A stretch of DNA of 64,000 bases from Radiobacillus deserti (GTDB lineage Bacteria; Bacillota; Bacilli; Bacillales; Amphibacillaceae): contig NZ_CP041666.1 of the NCBI RefSeq assembly GCF_007301515.1, positions 930,001 to 994,000 on the forward strand. Direction: 5' to 3'. The stretch's first letter is position 1, and each line of letters begins with the position of its first letter. Positions 45,186 through 53,762 of this stretch are shown piece after piece. Under the pieces are notes generated by a model. It did no database searches. It was not told the DNA's origin and saw only the letters and a program-made list of their open reading frames with translations. A program made the position numbers and the translations under genes.

Positions 45186-45521
45186 ATGAATAACGCTCAT
45201 ATTTGTCGATATTGCAGAAAGGAAATTAAAAATCGTGATGAGTTACTAACAGGCGTTAGCTGGTTTCGTATCCGACCGTTTCACTATGTTTGTTTTCAAA
45301 AATTAATCGGAGAAGCTGGTGTTATCTGGAACACATGGCGTCCGATTAACACGCAAGGAGGAAACATAAGTACCGTACTTATGCTTGCTTTAGTAATATG
45401 GATGGCAGTTAGTGATTTTAGAGGGATTTGGGGAGACTTACTTGGACTAGTAGCCTTTTACCCAGTATTGGTCCGTGTATTATCTTATGTTTTATATGAA
45501 AGAAAACTACCGAAGATATAG
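45186..45521 (+). CDS. Small zinc-finger-like membrane protein, unknown
   Basis: 111 residues. The N-terminus has a CXXC pair and a later Cys (HICRYCRKEI ... HYVCFQKLIG), which could make a small zinc site. Two hydrophobic segments follow (STVLMLALVIWMAVS and LLGLVAFYPVLVRVLSYVL). The start has GAAGGGAAGAG upstream and a terminator follows, so it seems to be a real monocistronic gene. Confidence 0.65.
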   Translation: MNNAHICRYCRKEIKNRDELLTGVSWFRIRPFHYVCFQKLIGEAGVIWNTWRPINTQGGNISTVLMLALVIWMAVSDFRGIWGDLLGLVAFYPVLVRVLSYVLYERKLPKI

Positions 45522-45548
45522 CCGTTTAGATGACGGCTATTTTTTTGT
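45518..45548 (+). terminator. Terminator after the small membrane gene
   Basis: ATAGCCGT-TTAGATG-ACGGCTAT, then seven T. Confidence 0.85.
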
Positions 45549-45787
45549 GAATTTGTAGGTTGAATGTAAAAAGAGAAAGTATTGTAGGAATCGACAATCA
45601 AGTAAGAAGGAAAATTTTGCGAGTTCACGTTTTATCTGGCCTTGTGGCAGAAGACGTGGAAGAAAGTAAAGAATATCACGGGTATTATCAGCCTAATGAA
45701 ACGACTAGTGTGTAAGAGATAGGGGTGCATGTGCACGCCTATTCTCTTATGCTAAAATGAAGTTAATGACATGGGGAGGGAAGGATT

Positions 45788-47065
45788 GTGTACAAGAACA
45801 TTTTTGATGAGATTGTTCGTATTCTTCATTATGACTATGCAGGGTTTCAAGATAAAAAAAATTGGGATAACCCAGAATTTTTCAGAAAAAAGATATCTAC
45901 GAGTTTGGAGATTACCGACTATCAATTTGTTCGCCTTGTCCAAGATTATTTACTGGATTTTCGGGATAAGCATATTATTTTTAAACATAAATAAGAGACC
46001 GAACAAGAAAGTGTTGAAGTAGGTTTTTCTGTGAGAAGGTATAAGGATTATCTTTACATCGTTTCTACTAAACAGGAAAAGGGTTTGAAACCAGGATATG
46101 TTATCCGTGCATTGGATGGTATCCCAATACAGGAATTAATACAAGTTCATAAAAGACAATTAATGGAGGAAAGTGCGGAACGAGAAAATTGGAGTACAAT
46201 CCTTCCTTTATACAGTAATGCAATCGTAACAGATGAAAAAAATACTACTTTCTCGATTCCGCTAAACAAGTATAGAATCGAACCTTTTGAACCTACGTAT
46301 TCAATGGAGTCGCTCAATGAAAATACCTTGTTGATGACATTGACTGATTTTATGAATCACCAAGAGATTTCGAAGTTAATTACCCAAAACGAGCATCTTC
46401 TCCGTTCAACTGAAAACCTTATAATCGATGTACGTCTTAATAAAGGTGGAAGTGATCTGGCATATTTCGGATTGCTATCCTATCTTTTTGATGAAAAAGT
46501 GGTGAATCTATCTGATTTTGATGATGGAGCCTTGTTAACAAACTGTACGAAAAGAAATGTAGAGCTCCGAACAAAGTTGCTAAAAAGTAATTTGTTTTCA
46601 GTAGGGGATGAAGAGACTAAAAATCAAGTGAACATCTTGATTGATAAGTTAAAAGAGAATGAAGGAAAGGGGTTTGTTGAATTGGATTTATCAGACTTAG
46701 AGAACAGTTTGATAATCAATACGAAACCTGGACCATCTAAAGTAGTGATATTAGTAGATGTTTTCTGTGGCAGCTCTGGTGAGTCCTTTGTTGAAGTTTG
46801 CAAGCATTCTTCAAAAGTCACGGTTATAGGAAGAGCAACATTAGGATTAAATGATTATGCAAATCTTGCAAAGATGGAATGGGAAGGACGATTTGAATTA
46901 TGGTATCCCACCTCGAAGCTAACAAAAGTTGATGAAGGGAGGGGAATGAATGGGGTAGGTATCCAGCCTGATATTTATATTCCCTGGACTCCTGAACATA
47001 TTGTAGAGGATCAAGATTTAAAAGCTGCACTAGATTTACTTGCGGAGGATACATGTCTATACTAA
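45788..47065 (+). pseudogene. S41-family peptidase interrupted by an in-frame TAA
   Basis: GTG 45788 (site GGGAGGGAAGG) opens 68 residues (IFDEIVRILHYDYAGFQDKKN) to a TAA at 45992-45994. The same frame continues without shift as ETEQESVEVGFSVRRYKDYLY and runs to 47065. The two parts fit one S41 (C-terminal processing-like) protein, with the PDZ-like PGYVIRALDGIPIQELI, IDVRLNKGGSD and the catalytic serine region DVFCGSSGESFVEV. No signal peptide. A single base change would explain the stop. A separate downstream start at 46031 would lose the N-terminal domain. Confidence 0.75.
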
Positions 47066-47151
47066 GAAAGTCATAGGTTAATTTCTTTCCATAAATCTTC
47101 CGATTGTTTACAATATTATTGATTTGAAATATGTGAAAAGGAGAATGTGAG

Positions 47152-47976
47152 ATGGGTTTATCAGATTCTGTTCAAGTTTTACATAATGGAGTAAAGATTC
47201 CGGCAGTTGGGTTAGGGGTTTATAAAATCGAAGGAAACGGGGTATATGATGCGGTGACGTCCGCGTTAAAACTTGGCTATCGCCACATCGATACTGCTGC
47301 TTTTTATGAAAATGAAGAAGGGGTTGGACGTGCGATCCAGAACAGTGGCATTGCACGGGAAGACATTTTTATTACAACAAAGGTTTGGAACGACCAACAG
47401 GGATATGAAAACACGCTAAAAGCATTTGATGAAAGCTTAAGTAAGCTAGGACTCGATTATGTCGATCTTTACTTAGTGCATTGGCCGGTGCCTGGAAAGT
47501 ACAAAGAAACATGGAAGGCATTGGAGGAAATCTATCGAAGTGGGAAAGCGAAGGCAATTGGTGTTAGTAACTTTCTGCCACATCATTTGGATGACTTAAT
47601 GGAAAGTGCAGAAATCAAACCGATGATAAACCAAATCGAGCTACATCCACAATTGTCACAGCTTGAGACACGAGCATACTGTCACAAACATGATATTATT
47701 GTGGAGGCTTGGGCGCCATTAGGAAAGGCTTCCTATTTTAATCATCCGACATTGCAAGAGCTGGCAGCAAAGTATGAAAAAACTCCAGCGCAAATCATCG
47801 TGAGATGGGATTATCAGCATGGTATCGTGACGATTCCGAAATCAACAAAAGCAGAGCGTCAAAAAGAAAATGCAGATATATTTGATTTTGAATTATCTGC
47901 AGAGGATATGAAAGCAATGGATGAAATAAACGAGAATAAACGTATGGGTTATCATCCAGATGAGTTTCCTTATTAA
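47152..47976 (+). CDS. Aldo/keto reductase
   Basis: A 274-residue NADPH-dependent AKR, close to YvgN/YtbE glyoxal reductases. The catalytic tetrad is visible: Asp in RHIDTAAFYENE (with the Tyr), Lys in TTKVW and His in LVHWPVPG. The cofactor-binding end is IPKSTKAERQKENADIF. Full length. ATG with AAAAGGAGAATGTGAG upstream and a terminator at 47983. Confidence 0.93.
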   Translation: MGLSDSVQVLHNGVKIPAVGLGVYKIEGNGVYDAVTSALKLGYRHIDTAAFYENEEGVGRAIQNSGIAREDIFITTKVWNDQQGYENTLKAFDESLSKLGLDYVDLYLVHWPVPGKYKETWKALEEIYRSGKAKAIGVSNFLPHHLDDLMESAEIKPMINQIELHPQLSQLETRAYCHKHDIIVEAWAPLGKASYFNHPTLQELAAKYEKTPAQIIVRWDYQHGIVTIPKSTKAERQKENADIFDFELSAEDMKAMDEINENKRMGYHPDEFPY

Positions 47977-47982
47977 TGGATA

Positions 47983-48028
47983 AAAGCCAAAGCAACGGAG
48001 AGGGGTCTCCTGCTTTGGCTTTTTTGTC
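47983..48028 (+). terminator. Terminator after the aldo/keto reductase gene
   Basis: AAGCCAAAGCA ... TGCTTTGGCTT followed by T-run; an inner GGAG/CTCC pair extends the loop. Confidence 0.85.
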
Positions 48029-48054
48029 GACTGAAAAAATATGTTACTATCCCA

Positions 48055-48083
48055 TTGACTTTGAAAATGGGAAGGCATATACT
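48055..48083 (+). promoter_or_regulatory. Sigma-A promoter of the leader-bmrCD-like locus
   Basis: TTGACT, exactly 17 bases, TATACT. It lies 33 bases upstream of the leader peptide start. Confidence 0.85.
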
Positions 48084-48115
48084 TAAGAGGAAATTTATGA
48101 GAGGAGGTCACAAAA

Positions 48116-48205
48116 ATGGAAAAAGGAATTGCAATGAACAAACACCAGATTGTAGGAAACTACAACTTCATATCGAACGTGACCTTCGCTGGACGTGTAT
48201 TTTAA
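48116..48205 (+). CDS. 29-residue leader peptide (BmrB-like position)
   Basis: ATG after a strong GAGGAGG site. The peptide is basic at first (MEKGIAMNKHQIVGNYN) and ends FAGRVF. It lies between the sigma-A promoter and an intrinsic terminator (48310) upstream of the ABC genes, the arrangement of bmrB ahead of bmrCD in B. subtilis, where translation of the leader controls read-through. Its last codons hold ACGTGACCT (48177-48185), complementary to AGGTCACGT at 48266-48274, so ribosome position could change RNA folding. Sequence identity with BmrB was not checked. Confidence 0.7.
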   Translation: MEKGIAMNKHQIVGNYNFISNVTFAGRVF

Positions 48206-48309
48206 TATTCGTGCACATAAATTTAGGCAGTAGTATATCTCGAACAGTTTCATAGGGATAATGACAGGTCACGTGAAAGAAGTCCGTGGCTATTTTTGTG
48301 CGTTTTTTT

Positions 48310-48346
48310 AACCGCATGCGTCTAGGGACGTATGCGGTTTTTTGTT
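48310..48346 (+). terminator. Attenuator terminator between leader peptide and ABC genes
   Basis: AACCGCATGCGTC-TAGG-GACGTATGCGGTT followed by TTTT. It lies inside the transcription unit, 104 bases after the leader stop, so expression of the transporter needs read-through or antitermination. Confidence 0.8.
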
Positions 48347-48412
48347 TTGTTAGGTAGCAGGGGAAACCCATGCTTTCTATATATAAATATAAAAATTTGG
48401 AGGGATGATTGT

Positions 48413-48472
48413 ATGTCAATCACTAAGATGATAATTGAAAAGTTGTTCAATGAAAGGAAAGAGAGCGGTTAG
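48413..48472 (+). CDS. 19-residue mini-ORF, copy 1
   Basis: Good site (GGAGGGATGATTGT). The product begins MSITKM and ends NERKESG. It aligns with the 18-residue copy at 48674 at about 10 of 18 positions with one gap. Function unknown; possibly a second leader peptide. Confidence 0.5.
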   Translation: MSITKMIIEKLFNERKESG

Positions 48473-48506
48473 CAATACAAGTTTACAAGTTAAAGAAGGT
48501 GGCAGC

Positions 48507-48653
48507 ATGTTTAATGTATTTATACGAGTGAATGGTAAATTTAACCAATACCTGAGAAGGTACACGTTCGTATGTATTATAAAATTTAAAATGAAATATA
48601 AACTTCCGATAGTGGATCGTACGGTATTTATAGTTTCACGAAATGAAAGTTAA
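48507..48653 (+). pseudogene. Abortive duplicate of the bmrC N-terminus
   Basis: 48 residues starting MFNVFIRVNGKFNQY then LRRYTFVCII, about 11 of the first 25 positions identical to the true transporter start at 48760. After that the frame diverges to unrelated residues and stops. It has its own site (GAAGGTGG). It looks like the remnant of a duplicated 5' end, though a translated regulatory role cannot be excluded. Confidence 0.6.
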
Positions 48654-48673
48654 TAATGAAGGAGGAAGCGATT

Positions 48674-48730
48674 ATGTCATTGACAAGACTAAAAATTGCA
48701 AAAAACGAAGAGTGGAAAGAGAGTGGCTAG
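48674..48730 (+). CDS. 18-residue mini-ORF, copy 2
   Basis: Strong site (AAGGAGGAAGCGATT). The product begins MSLTRLKIAK and ends EEWKESG. It stops 29 bases before the ABC transporter start. Conservation with copy 1 at the peptide level, despite DNA divergence, suggests selection on the peptide. Confidence 0.55.
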   Translation: MSLTRLKIAKNEEWKESG

Positions 48731-48759
48731 CTATAAATCTATAAAAAGTAGGTGAACGC

Positions 48760-50508
48760 ATGTTTCAAGTATTTAAAAAATTAGACTGGTTTTTCAAGAA
48801 ATATTGGAAAAGATATACGTTTGCGATAATAGCACTTATAATTGGGAGCTTCATAGAAATATTCCCACCGAGATTAATCGGGATGGCAATTGATGAAATT
48901 CAATATAACACGTTAACGTTTGAACGGATTACGGAGATCTTGCTTATTTTTGGCGGACTAATTATTGCAAGCTATTCGATTAACTTTTTATGGGATTATA
49001 CGTTATTTAGTGGAGCGATGATTATGGAGCGCACTATGCGCTCCAAATTAATGGGGCACTTCTTACGAATGACTCCAACCTTTTTTGGGAAAAACCGTAC
49101 AGGAGATTTGATGGCTCGAGCTACCAATGATTTAAAGGCAATTTCCATGACAACTGGATTTGGAGTATTAACATTAGTAGATTCTAGTGTATTTATGTTA
49201 TTAATCATTGCTATGATGGGCTTTTCTATTAGCTGGAAGTTGACCATTGCAGCATTAATTCCCTTGCCGATTATGGCAATCGTTATGCATAAGTATGGGA
49301 ATGTCATTCATAACCGATTCACAGCAGCCCAAACGGCGTTTGGTGATATGAATAATGATGTGTTGGAATCCATTCGTGGAGTACGTGTTTTACGAGCTTT
49401 TGCTCAAGAGACACATGACAGGGAACGATTTCGAATCATGACAGAAGATGTGTATGAGAAAAACATCGCCGTTGCGAAAATCGATGCGTTGTTTGAACCG
49501 ACGATGAAAATACTGGTTGGTTTATCTTATACGATTGGACTTGGATACGGGGCAACACTTGTGTTTCAAAATACGTTGACGCTAGGTGAACTTGTTTCGT
49601 TTAATGTTTATTTAGGAATGCTAATTTGGCCAATGTTTGCAGTAGGAGAGCTCATTAATGTGATGCAAAGAGGAAATGCCTCTTTAGATCGTGTGAATGA
49701 AACGTTGGATTATCAGGCTGATGTGAAGGATCCGAATAATCCACAATTAATTGGTAGCCTAACTTCCATTGACTTTGAGGATGTGAGCTTTCAATATCCC
49801 GAAACAGATACTCCGCAACTGTCACATATTCACCTAAAGGTGAAGCAAGGAGAAACCATTGGGATTGTTGGAAAAACAGGTTCTGGGAAAACCACCTTGT
49901 TCCGCCTATTGTTACGCGAGTATCCAGGAATTCAAGGCAGACTAAACTTATCAGGCGTTTCCATAAATGATATTCCTTTGGATGTAACGAGGAAATGGAT
50001 TGGCTACGTGCCACAGGAACAAATTATGTTTTCACGAACGATTCGAGAAAACATTCAGTTCGGGAAAAGTGATGCGACCGATGAAGAGATTTATCGCGTC
50101 ATGGAAATGGCGCATTTCGTTGATGATATTAAGAATCTGCCGAAAGGCTTAGACACAAAGGTAGGAGAGAGTGGGGTCACCTTATCTGGTGGCCAAAAAC
50201 AGCGTGTTGCGTTGGCACGTGCGTTTATTAAAAATCCTAGTATTTTATTGTTAGATGATGCTTTATCTGCAGTGGATGGAAAAACAGAAGCATTAATCAT
50301 TGAGCATCTCAAAAGAGAGAGAGAAGGAAAAACAACCTTTATTACAGCCCATCGAATGTCTGCCGTTCAGCATGCAGATCAAATCATTGTGCTAGATGAT
50401 GGTCAGATTGTCGAGACAGGAACGCATGATGAGCTCATGGAAAAAGAGGGTTGGTACTGTGAGCAGTATAAACTGCAGCAGCTAGAGGAACAGGAGGTGA
50501 GCTCCTAA
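48760..50508 (+). CDS. bmrC: Heterodimeric ABC exporter half, BmrC/YheI-like
   Basis: 582 residues: six-helix exporter domain (about 15-310) then an ATPase domain. Walker A is GKTGSGKTTLF, the signature is LSGGQKQR and the Walker B region reads ILLLDDALSAVDG, with Asp where the catalytic Glu normally is. This degenerate site is the hallmark of the BmrC half of BmrC/BmrD multidrug exporters. ATG preceded by AGGTGAACGC. Its stop overlaps the start of the partner by one base. Confidence 0.9.
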   Translation: MFQVFKKLDWFFKKYWKRYTFAIIALIIGSFIEIFPPRLIGMAIDEIQYNTLTFERITEILLIFGGLIIASYSINFLWDYTLFSGAMIMERTMRSKLMGHFLRMTPTFFGKNRTGDLMARATNDLKAISMTTGFGVLTLVDSSVFMLLIIAMMGFSISWKLTIAALIPLPIMAIVMHKYGNVIHNRFTAAQTAFGDMNNDVLESIRGVRVLRAFAQETHDRERFRIMTEDVYEKNIAVAKIDALFEPTMKILVGLSYTIGLGYGATLVFQNTLTLGELVSFNVYLGMLIWPMFAVGELINVMQRGNASLDRVNETLDYQADVKDPNNPQLIGSLTSIDFEDVSFQYPETDTPQLSHIHLKVKQGETIGIVGKTGSGKTTLFRLLLREYPGIQGRLNLSGVSINDIPLDVTRKWIGYVPQEQIMFSRTIRENIQFGKSDATDEEIYRVMEMAHFVDDIKNLPKGLDTKVGESGVTLSGGQKQRVALARAFIKNPSILLLDDALSAVDGKTEALIIEHLKREREGKTTFITAHRMSAVQHADQIIVLDDGQIVETGTHDELMEKEGWYCEQYKLQQLEEQEVSS

Positions 50509-52538
50509 TGAAGAAAACAACCGAGCGTCGCTTGTTTGATTATGCGATGCAATTTAAAAAGGTGATTTTGATTGGATTAGTATGTTTAGTTATTGCCGTT
50601 AGTCTGGAGCTGGCTGGTCCGTTCATTGCAAAACGAATAATTGATGAACATATTAATGGCATAGAAACAACATGGTACCAGGTCGCGGAAATGGATGATC
50701 GCTATACGGTTTCCTATGAGGGAAGCTACTACAAACGAGCAGACCGATTGGAAGCAAATGATAAACATATAGGAAGCGCAACTATTCTGCAAGTGAAAAG
50801 AGCCTATTACTTTATTCCAGAAGAAGTAACGCTTGAAGGAAAACGAGAACTTAAAGACGGGACAATCACGATTCAAACGGGTGAGCAAGAAATATCCGTA
50901 CAAGGAGAACGTTTATCCCTCTCTGAGCTTTATCCTTTCTTCCAACCAGAGCAACGGCCAATTATGTATTTACTTGTCTTATATGTAGCGCTACTCCTAA
51001 TTGCAGCGTTCTTTCAATTCGGAAAAACATATAACCTTCAGAAGGCTAGTAATCGAATTGTACAGAAAATGCGAAATGACGTTTTTGCACATACGCAAAA
51101 GGTGCCAATAAACTACTATATTAATCGACCAGCAGGAAAAATTGTTGCTCGCATTACAAATGATACGGAAGCCATCAGAGATCTTTACGAACGTGTGTTA
51201 TCTGTATTCATAACGAGCTTTATTTACATGGCAGGAATTTATATTGCACTGTTCATTTTAGATATTCGATTAGCATTATTCTGTTTACTACTCATTCCGA
51301 TTATCTATATCTGGATGAAAGTATATAAATACTTTGGTTCCAAGTATAACAAGGTTGTTCGTTCCACGATTAGTGAGATCAACGGAAATATTAATGAATC
51401 GATTCAAGGGATGCCAATCATTCAAGCATTTCGAAAAGAGAAGCAGATAAAGGAAGAGTTTGAGGCTCTGAACACGAGACATTTTACGTATCAAAGAAAG
51501 CTTGTAAAATTAAGTGCGTTAACCTCGCATAATCTCGTCAATGTGCTTCGAAATATCGCATTTGTGACCTTTATTTGGTATTTTGGTTCCCAGTCGTTAG
51601 GCATAGAAAGCATTGTCACAGTTGGGGTGCTTTATGCGTTTGTGGATTATCTAACTCGGTTATTTGAACCAGTTACGAATATGGTGAATCAGCTTCCGTT
51701 ATTAGAACAAGCCCGAGTAGGGGCAGGAAGAGTGTTCGAGCTATTAGATGAAACTGGTGAAGAACCAATTCATACAGCTATTGATAAATATAAAGGGCAT
51801 GTTGCTTTTGAGAGTGTATCTTTTTCCTATAATGATGAAGAATATGTATTAAAGGATATAAACTTTGAAATCTTGCCGGGACAGACCGCAGCGTTTGTAG
51901 GGCATACTGGATCTGGGAAAAGCTCGATTATGAATCTATTGTTCCGCTTTTATGATCCCCAAAAAGGCAAGATAACGATTGATGGTGTGGACACACAAAG
52001 CTTATCTCGCCAACAAATCCGAAGCCACATGGGAATTGTATTACAGGATCCTTTCTTATTTACTGGAACGATTTTGTCGAATGTAACAATGAATGACCCG
52101 GATATTTCCCGGGAAATGGCGATTTCTGCTTTAGAAGCAGTAGGTGCCGACAAATTCATCAACAAATTACCAGAAAACTATGATGAACCAGTTAAAGAAG
52201 GTGGTTCGACATTATCCATGGGAGAGCGGCAACTTATCTCTTTTGCACGTGCTTTAGCGTTTGATCCATCGATTTTAATTTTAGATGAAGCAACAGCAAA
52301 CATTGATACGGAAACGGAATCGATTATTCAACAAGCATTAGAGGTCTTGAAAAAAGGAAGGACTACACTTGTGATTGCACATCGATTATCCACGATTCAA
52401 CAAGCAGATCAAATACTTGTATTAGACCATGGAGTGATTAAGGAAAGAGGAAATCATAATCAATTACTAGAAGAAGAAGGCTTGTATTACCAAATGTATC
52501 AAATGCAAAAGGGACAATTAAACCGAAAAGTAATGTAA
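50508..52538 (+). CDS. bmrD: Heterodimeric ABC exporter half, BmrD/YheH-like
   Basis: 676 residues. Between the first two membrane helices lies an extra extracellular domain of about 100 residues (about 50-150), as in BmrD. The ATPase domain has Walker A GHTGSGKSSIM, a degenerate signature LSMGERQL and a complete Walker B/catalytic Glu, ILILDEATANID. The consensus and degenerate sites are thus split between the two proteins in the expected way. Start overlaps bmrC by one base; AGGAGGTGAGC precedes it. Confidence 0.9.
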   Translation: MKKTTERRLFDYAMQFKKVILIGLVCLVIAVSLELAGPFIAKRIIDEHINGIETTWYQVAEMDDRYTVSYEGSYYKRADRLEANDKHIGSATILQVKRAYYFIPEEVTLEGKRELKDGTITIQTGEQEISVQGERLSLSELYPFFQPEQRPIMYLLVLYVALLLIAAFFQFGKTYNLQKASNRIVQKMRNDVFAHTQKVPINYYINRPAGKIVARITNDTEAIRDLYERVLSVFITSFIYMAGIYIALFILDIRLALFCLLLIPIIYIWMKVYKYFGSKYNKVVRSTISEINGNINESIQGMPIIQAFRKEKQIKEEFEALNTRHFTYQRKLVKLSALTSHNLVNVLRNIAFVTFIWYFGSQSLGIESIVTVGVLYAFVDYLTRLFEPVTNMVNQLPLLEQARVGAGRVFELLDETGEEPIHTAIDKYKGHVAFESVSFSYNDEEYVLKDINFEILPGQTAAFVGHTGSGKSSIMNLLFRFYDPQKGKITIDGVDTQSLSRQQIRSHMGIVLQDPFLFTGTILSNVTMNDPDISREMAISALEAVGADKFINKLPENYDEPVKEGGSTLSMGERQLISFARALAFDPSILILDEATANIDTETESIIQQALEVLKKGRTTLVIAHRLSTIQQADQILVLDHGVIKERGNHNQLLEEEGLYYQMYQMQKGQLNRKVM

Positions 52539-52542
52539 GGAG

Positions 52543-52576
52543 AACCCTCTGATTAATACGAATCAGAGGGTTTTCT
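52543..52576 (+). terminator. Terminator of the bmrCD-like operon
   Basis: AACCCTCTGATT-AATACG-AATCAGAGGGTT then TTCT. Confidence 0.85.
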
Positions 52577-52637
52577 GGTAGAATAGGTTTAATATCATTT
52601 TAGTAAAAATCATAATGCTCGAGCATGAGGTGAAGAG

Positions 52638-53441
52638 ATGAAGGAACAAGATCATGATGTGATGGATAAGGATTTATACGAAGATCTGACTCATGAAGAG
52701 ATGCTGGAGATATTAGAAGAAGAAAAGAAGCAAGGGAAAAAGTCGTATCAAAAAACGAAAAGCCGGTTTCCGAAGTGGCCGTTTTGGCTAATTGCGGTTG
52801 CTTTATTTATTCAAGTCATTGCAATGGTTCCAAAAAGCTTTCCAATTGCAGCCATTGATTTCCTCTCTACGTCCTCACGACTTATGACAGATTCAAATAT
52901 TGACGAGTATCAAAAGGCGGTAGTGGTCGTTGAAGCGGGAGCCTCGCGAGGAACAGGTTTTGCTTACACGGAAAATGGGCTCATCTTAACAAACCACCAT
53001 GTAATAGATGGTGCGCTAAAAGAGCAGATTTACGTTGCTTTTCCAGAAGCGGGACTTAAGGACGCAAATATAGTAGCCGAATATCCAGAAATTGATCTAG
53101 CACTATTGCAAGTAGAATCTGAGGATTCTGTTCCTTTTTTACCGCTAGCTGAAAAAGCAACATTTAAAAAAGACGAACATATTTACTTTATCGGGAATCC
53201 TCTTCGATTTGAGGGCATTGCTAACGAAGGAGAAGTCATTGGCTATACGTCCATAGAAAGTATGGATAAAGAAGTACTCATGTTGGATGCTTCAGTCTAT
53301 CATGGCAATAGTGGGAGTCCAGTTATTACAGAAGAGGGGGAGGTAATGGGGATCATTTTTGCAACCCTCGACCACCCAGAGCATGGAAGAGTTGGACTGG
53401 CTGTTCCAATCGATTACTTTCACGATGTGTATCATGATTAA
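52638..53441 (+). CDS. Membrane-anchored trypsin-like serine protease (S1C, no PDZ)
   Basis: 267 residues. An acidic cytoplasmic N-terminus (about 1-45) leads to one membrane helix (WPFWLIAVALFIQVIAMV) and an outside protease domain of the HtrA class. The triad is complete: His in LTNHHVIDG, Asp in PEIDLALL, Ser in HGNSGSPVI. It lacks the C-terminal PDZ domain of HtrA/HtrB. Likely a surface quality-control or processing protease. ATG after GAGGTGAAGAG. The next unit is sigI-rsgI, but a 201-base gap and separate promoter argue against cotranscription. Confidence 0.88.
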   Translation: MKEQDHDVMDKDLYEDLTHEEMLEILEEEKKQGKKSYQKTKSRFPKWPFWLIAVALFIQVIAMVPKSFPIAAIDFLSTSSRLMTDSNIDEYQKAVVVVEAGASRGTGFAYTENGLILTNHHVIDGALKEQIYVAFPEAGLKDANIVAEYPEIDLALLQVESEDSVPFLPLAEKATFKKDEHIYFIGNPLRFEGIANEGEVIGYTSIESMDKEVLMLDASVYHGNSGSPVITEEGEVMGIIFATLDHPEHGRVGLAVPIDYFHDVYHD

Positions 53442-53543
53442 TCCTTTTTCCCTAAATGAAAGGAAAGAGGACACCGGTTTTATGCATCCCACATGTTATT
53501 TTTCTAACAATAAGATTAAAAAGTAGGTAAAAAGCAGTAGATT

Positions 53544-53571
53544 TTGACAAAATTTTTAAACAAAATGTAAT
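53544..53571 (+). promoter_or_regulatory. Possible sigma-A promoter upstream of sigI
   Basis: TTGACA, 16 bases, TGTAAT. Confidence 0.55.
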
Positions 53572-53642
53572 CATCTTGTCCTCGTTTATATAGAGAATGT
53601 CGGGTATTGTATACTTATTATCAACAAATCTTGGAGTCTATT

Positions 53643-53762
53643 ATGAAGATAAATGGTTTATTATATAAAAATGGTCGATATTCTAAAAAGGAACGGTATG
53701 TAACACCCATAAATGCTTATAAAAGTACGAAATATATAATAGCTGGAGGGGATGACAGTTGA
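53643..53762 (+). CDS. 39-residue ORF coupled to sigI
   Basis: ATG with TGGAG 7 bases upstream; basic start MKINGLLYKNGRYSKKER and a polar end. Its stop codon TGA at 53760-53762 overlaps the TTG start of sigI by two bases, so translational coupling is possible. No family recognised; it may be a chance frame. Confidence 0.35.
   Translation: MKINGLLYKNGRYSKKERYVTPINAYKSTKYIIAGGDDS

Larger units (their letters stand above)
48400..48850 (+). repeat. Diverged tandem duplication of leader plus bmrC 5' end
   Basis: Unit 1 runs from about 48400 to 48590 and unit 2 from about 48661 to 48850, offset 253-261 bases. Each has a GGAGG site, a mini-ORF that starts ATGTCA and ends on AAAGAGAG(C/T)GG(T/C)TAG, a gap of 34-35 bases with a second site, and an ATGTTT start. 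The second starts encode MFNVF...RRYTF (unit 1) and MFQVF...KRYTF (unit 2, the intact ABC gene). Confidence 0.75.

Noticed and set aside
45549..45787. Possible gene remnant with a hairpin near 45715-45748
   Set aside because: No frame longer than about 40 codons with a start signal; the hairpin has no T-run. I see no gene here.
45771..46022. Alternative frame over the start of the S41 gene
   Set aside because: It lies in another frame from the S41 homology and lacks its own ribosome site; the frame at 45788 has both.
48055..48255. 66-codon frame over the leader region
   Set aside because: Start lies within the promoter; the 29-codon frame has the strong ribosome site.
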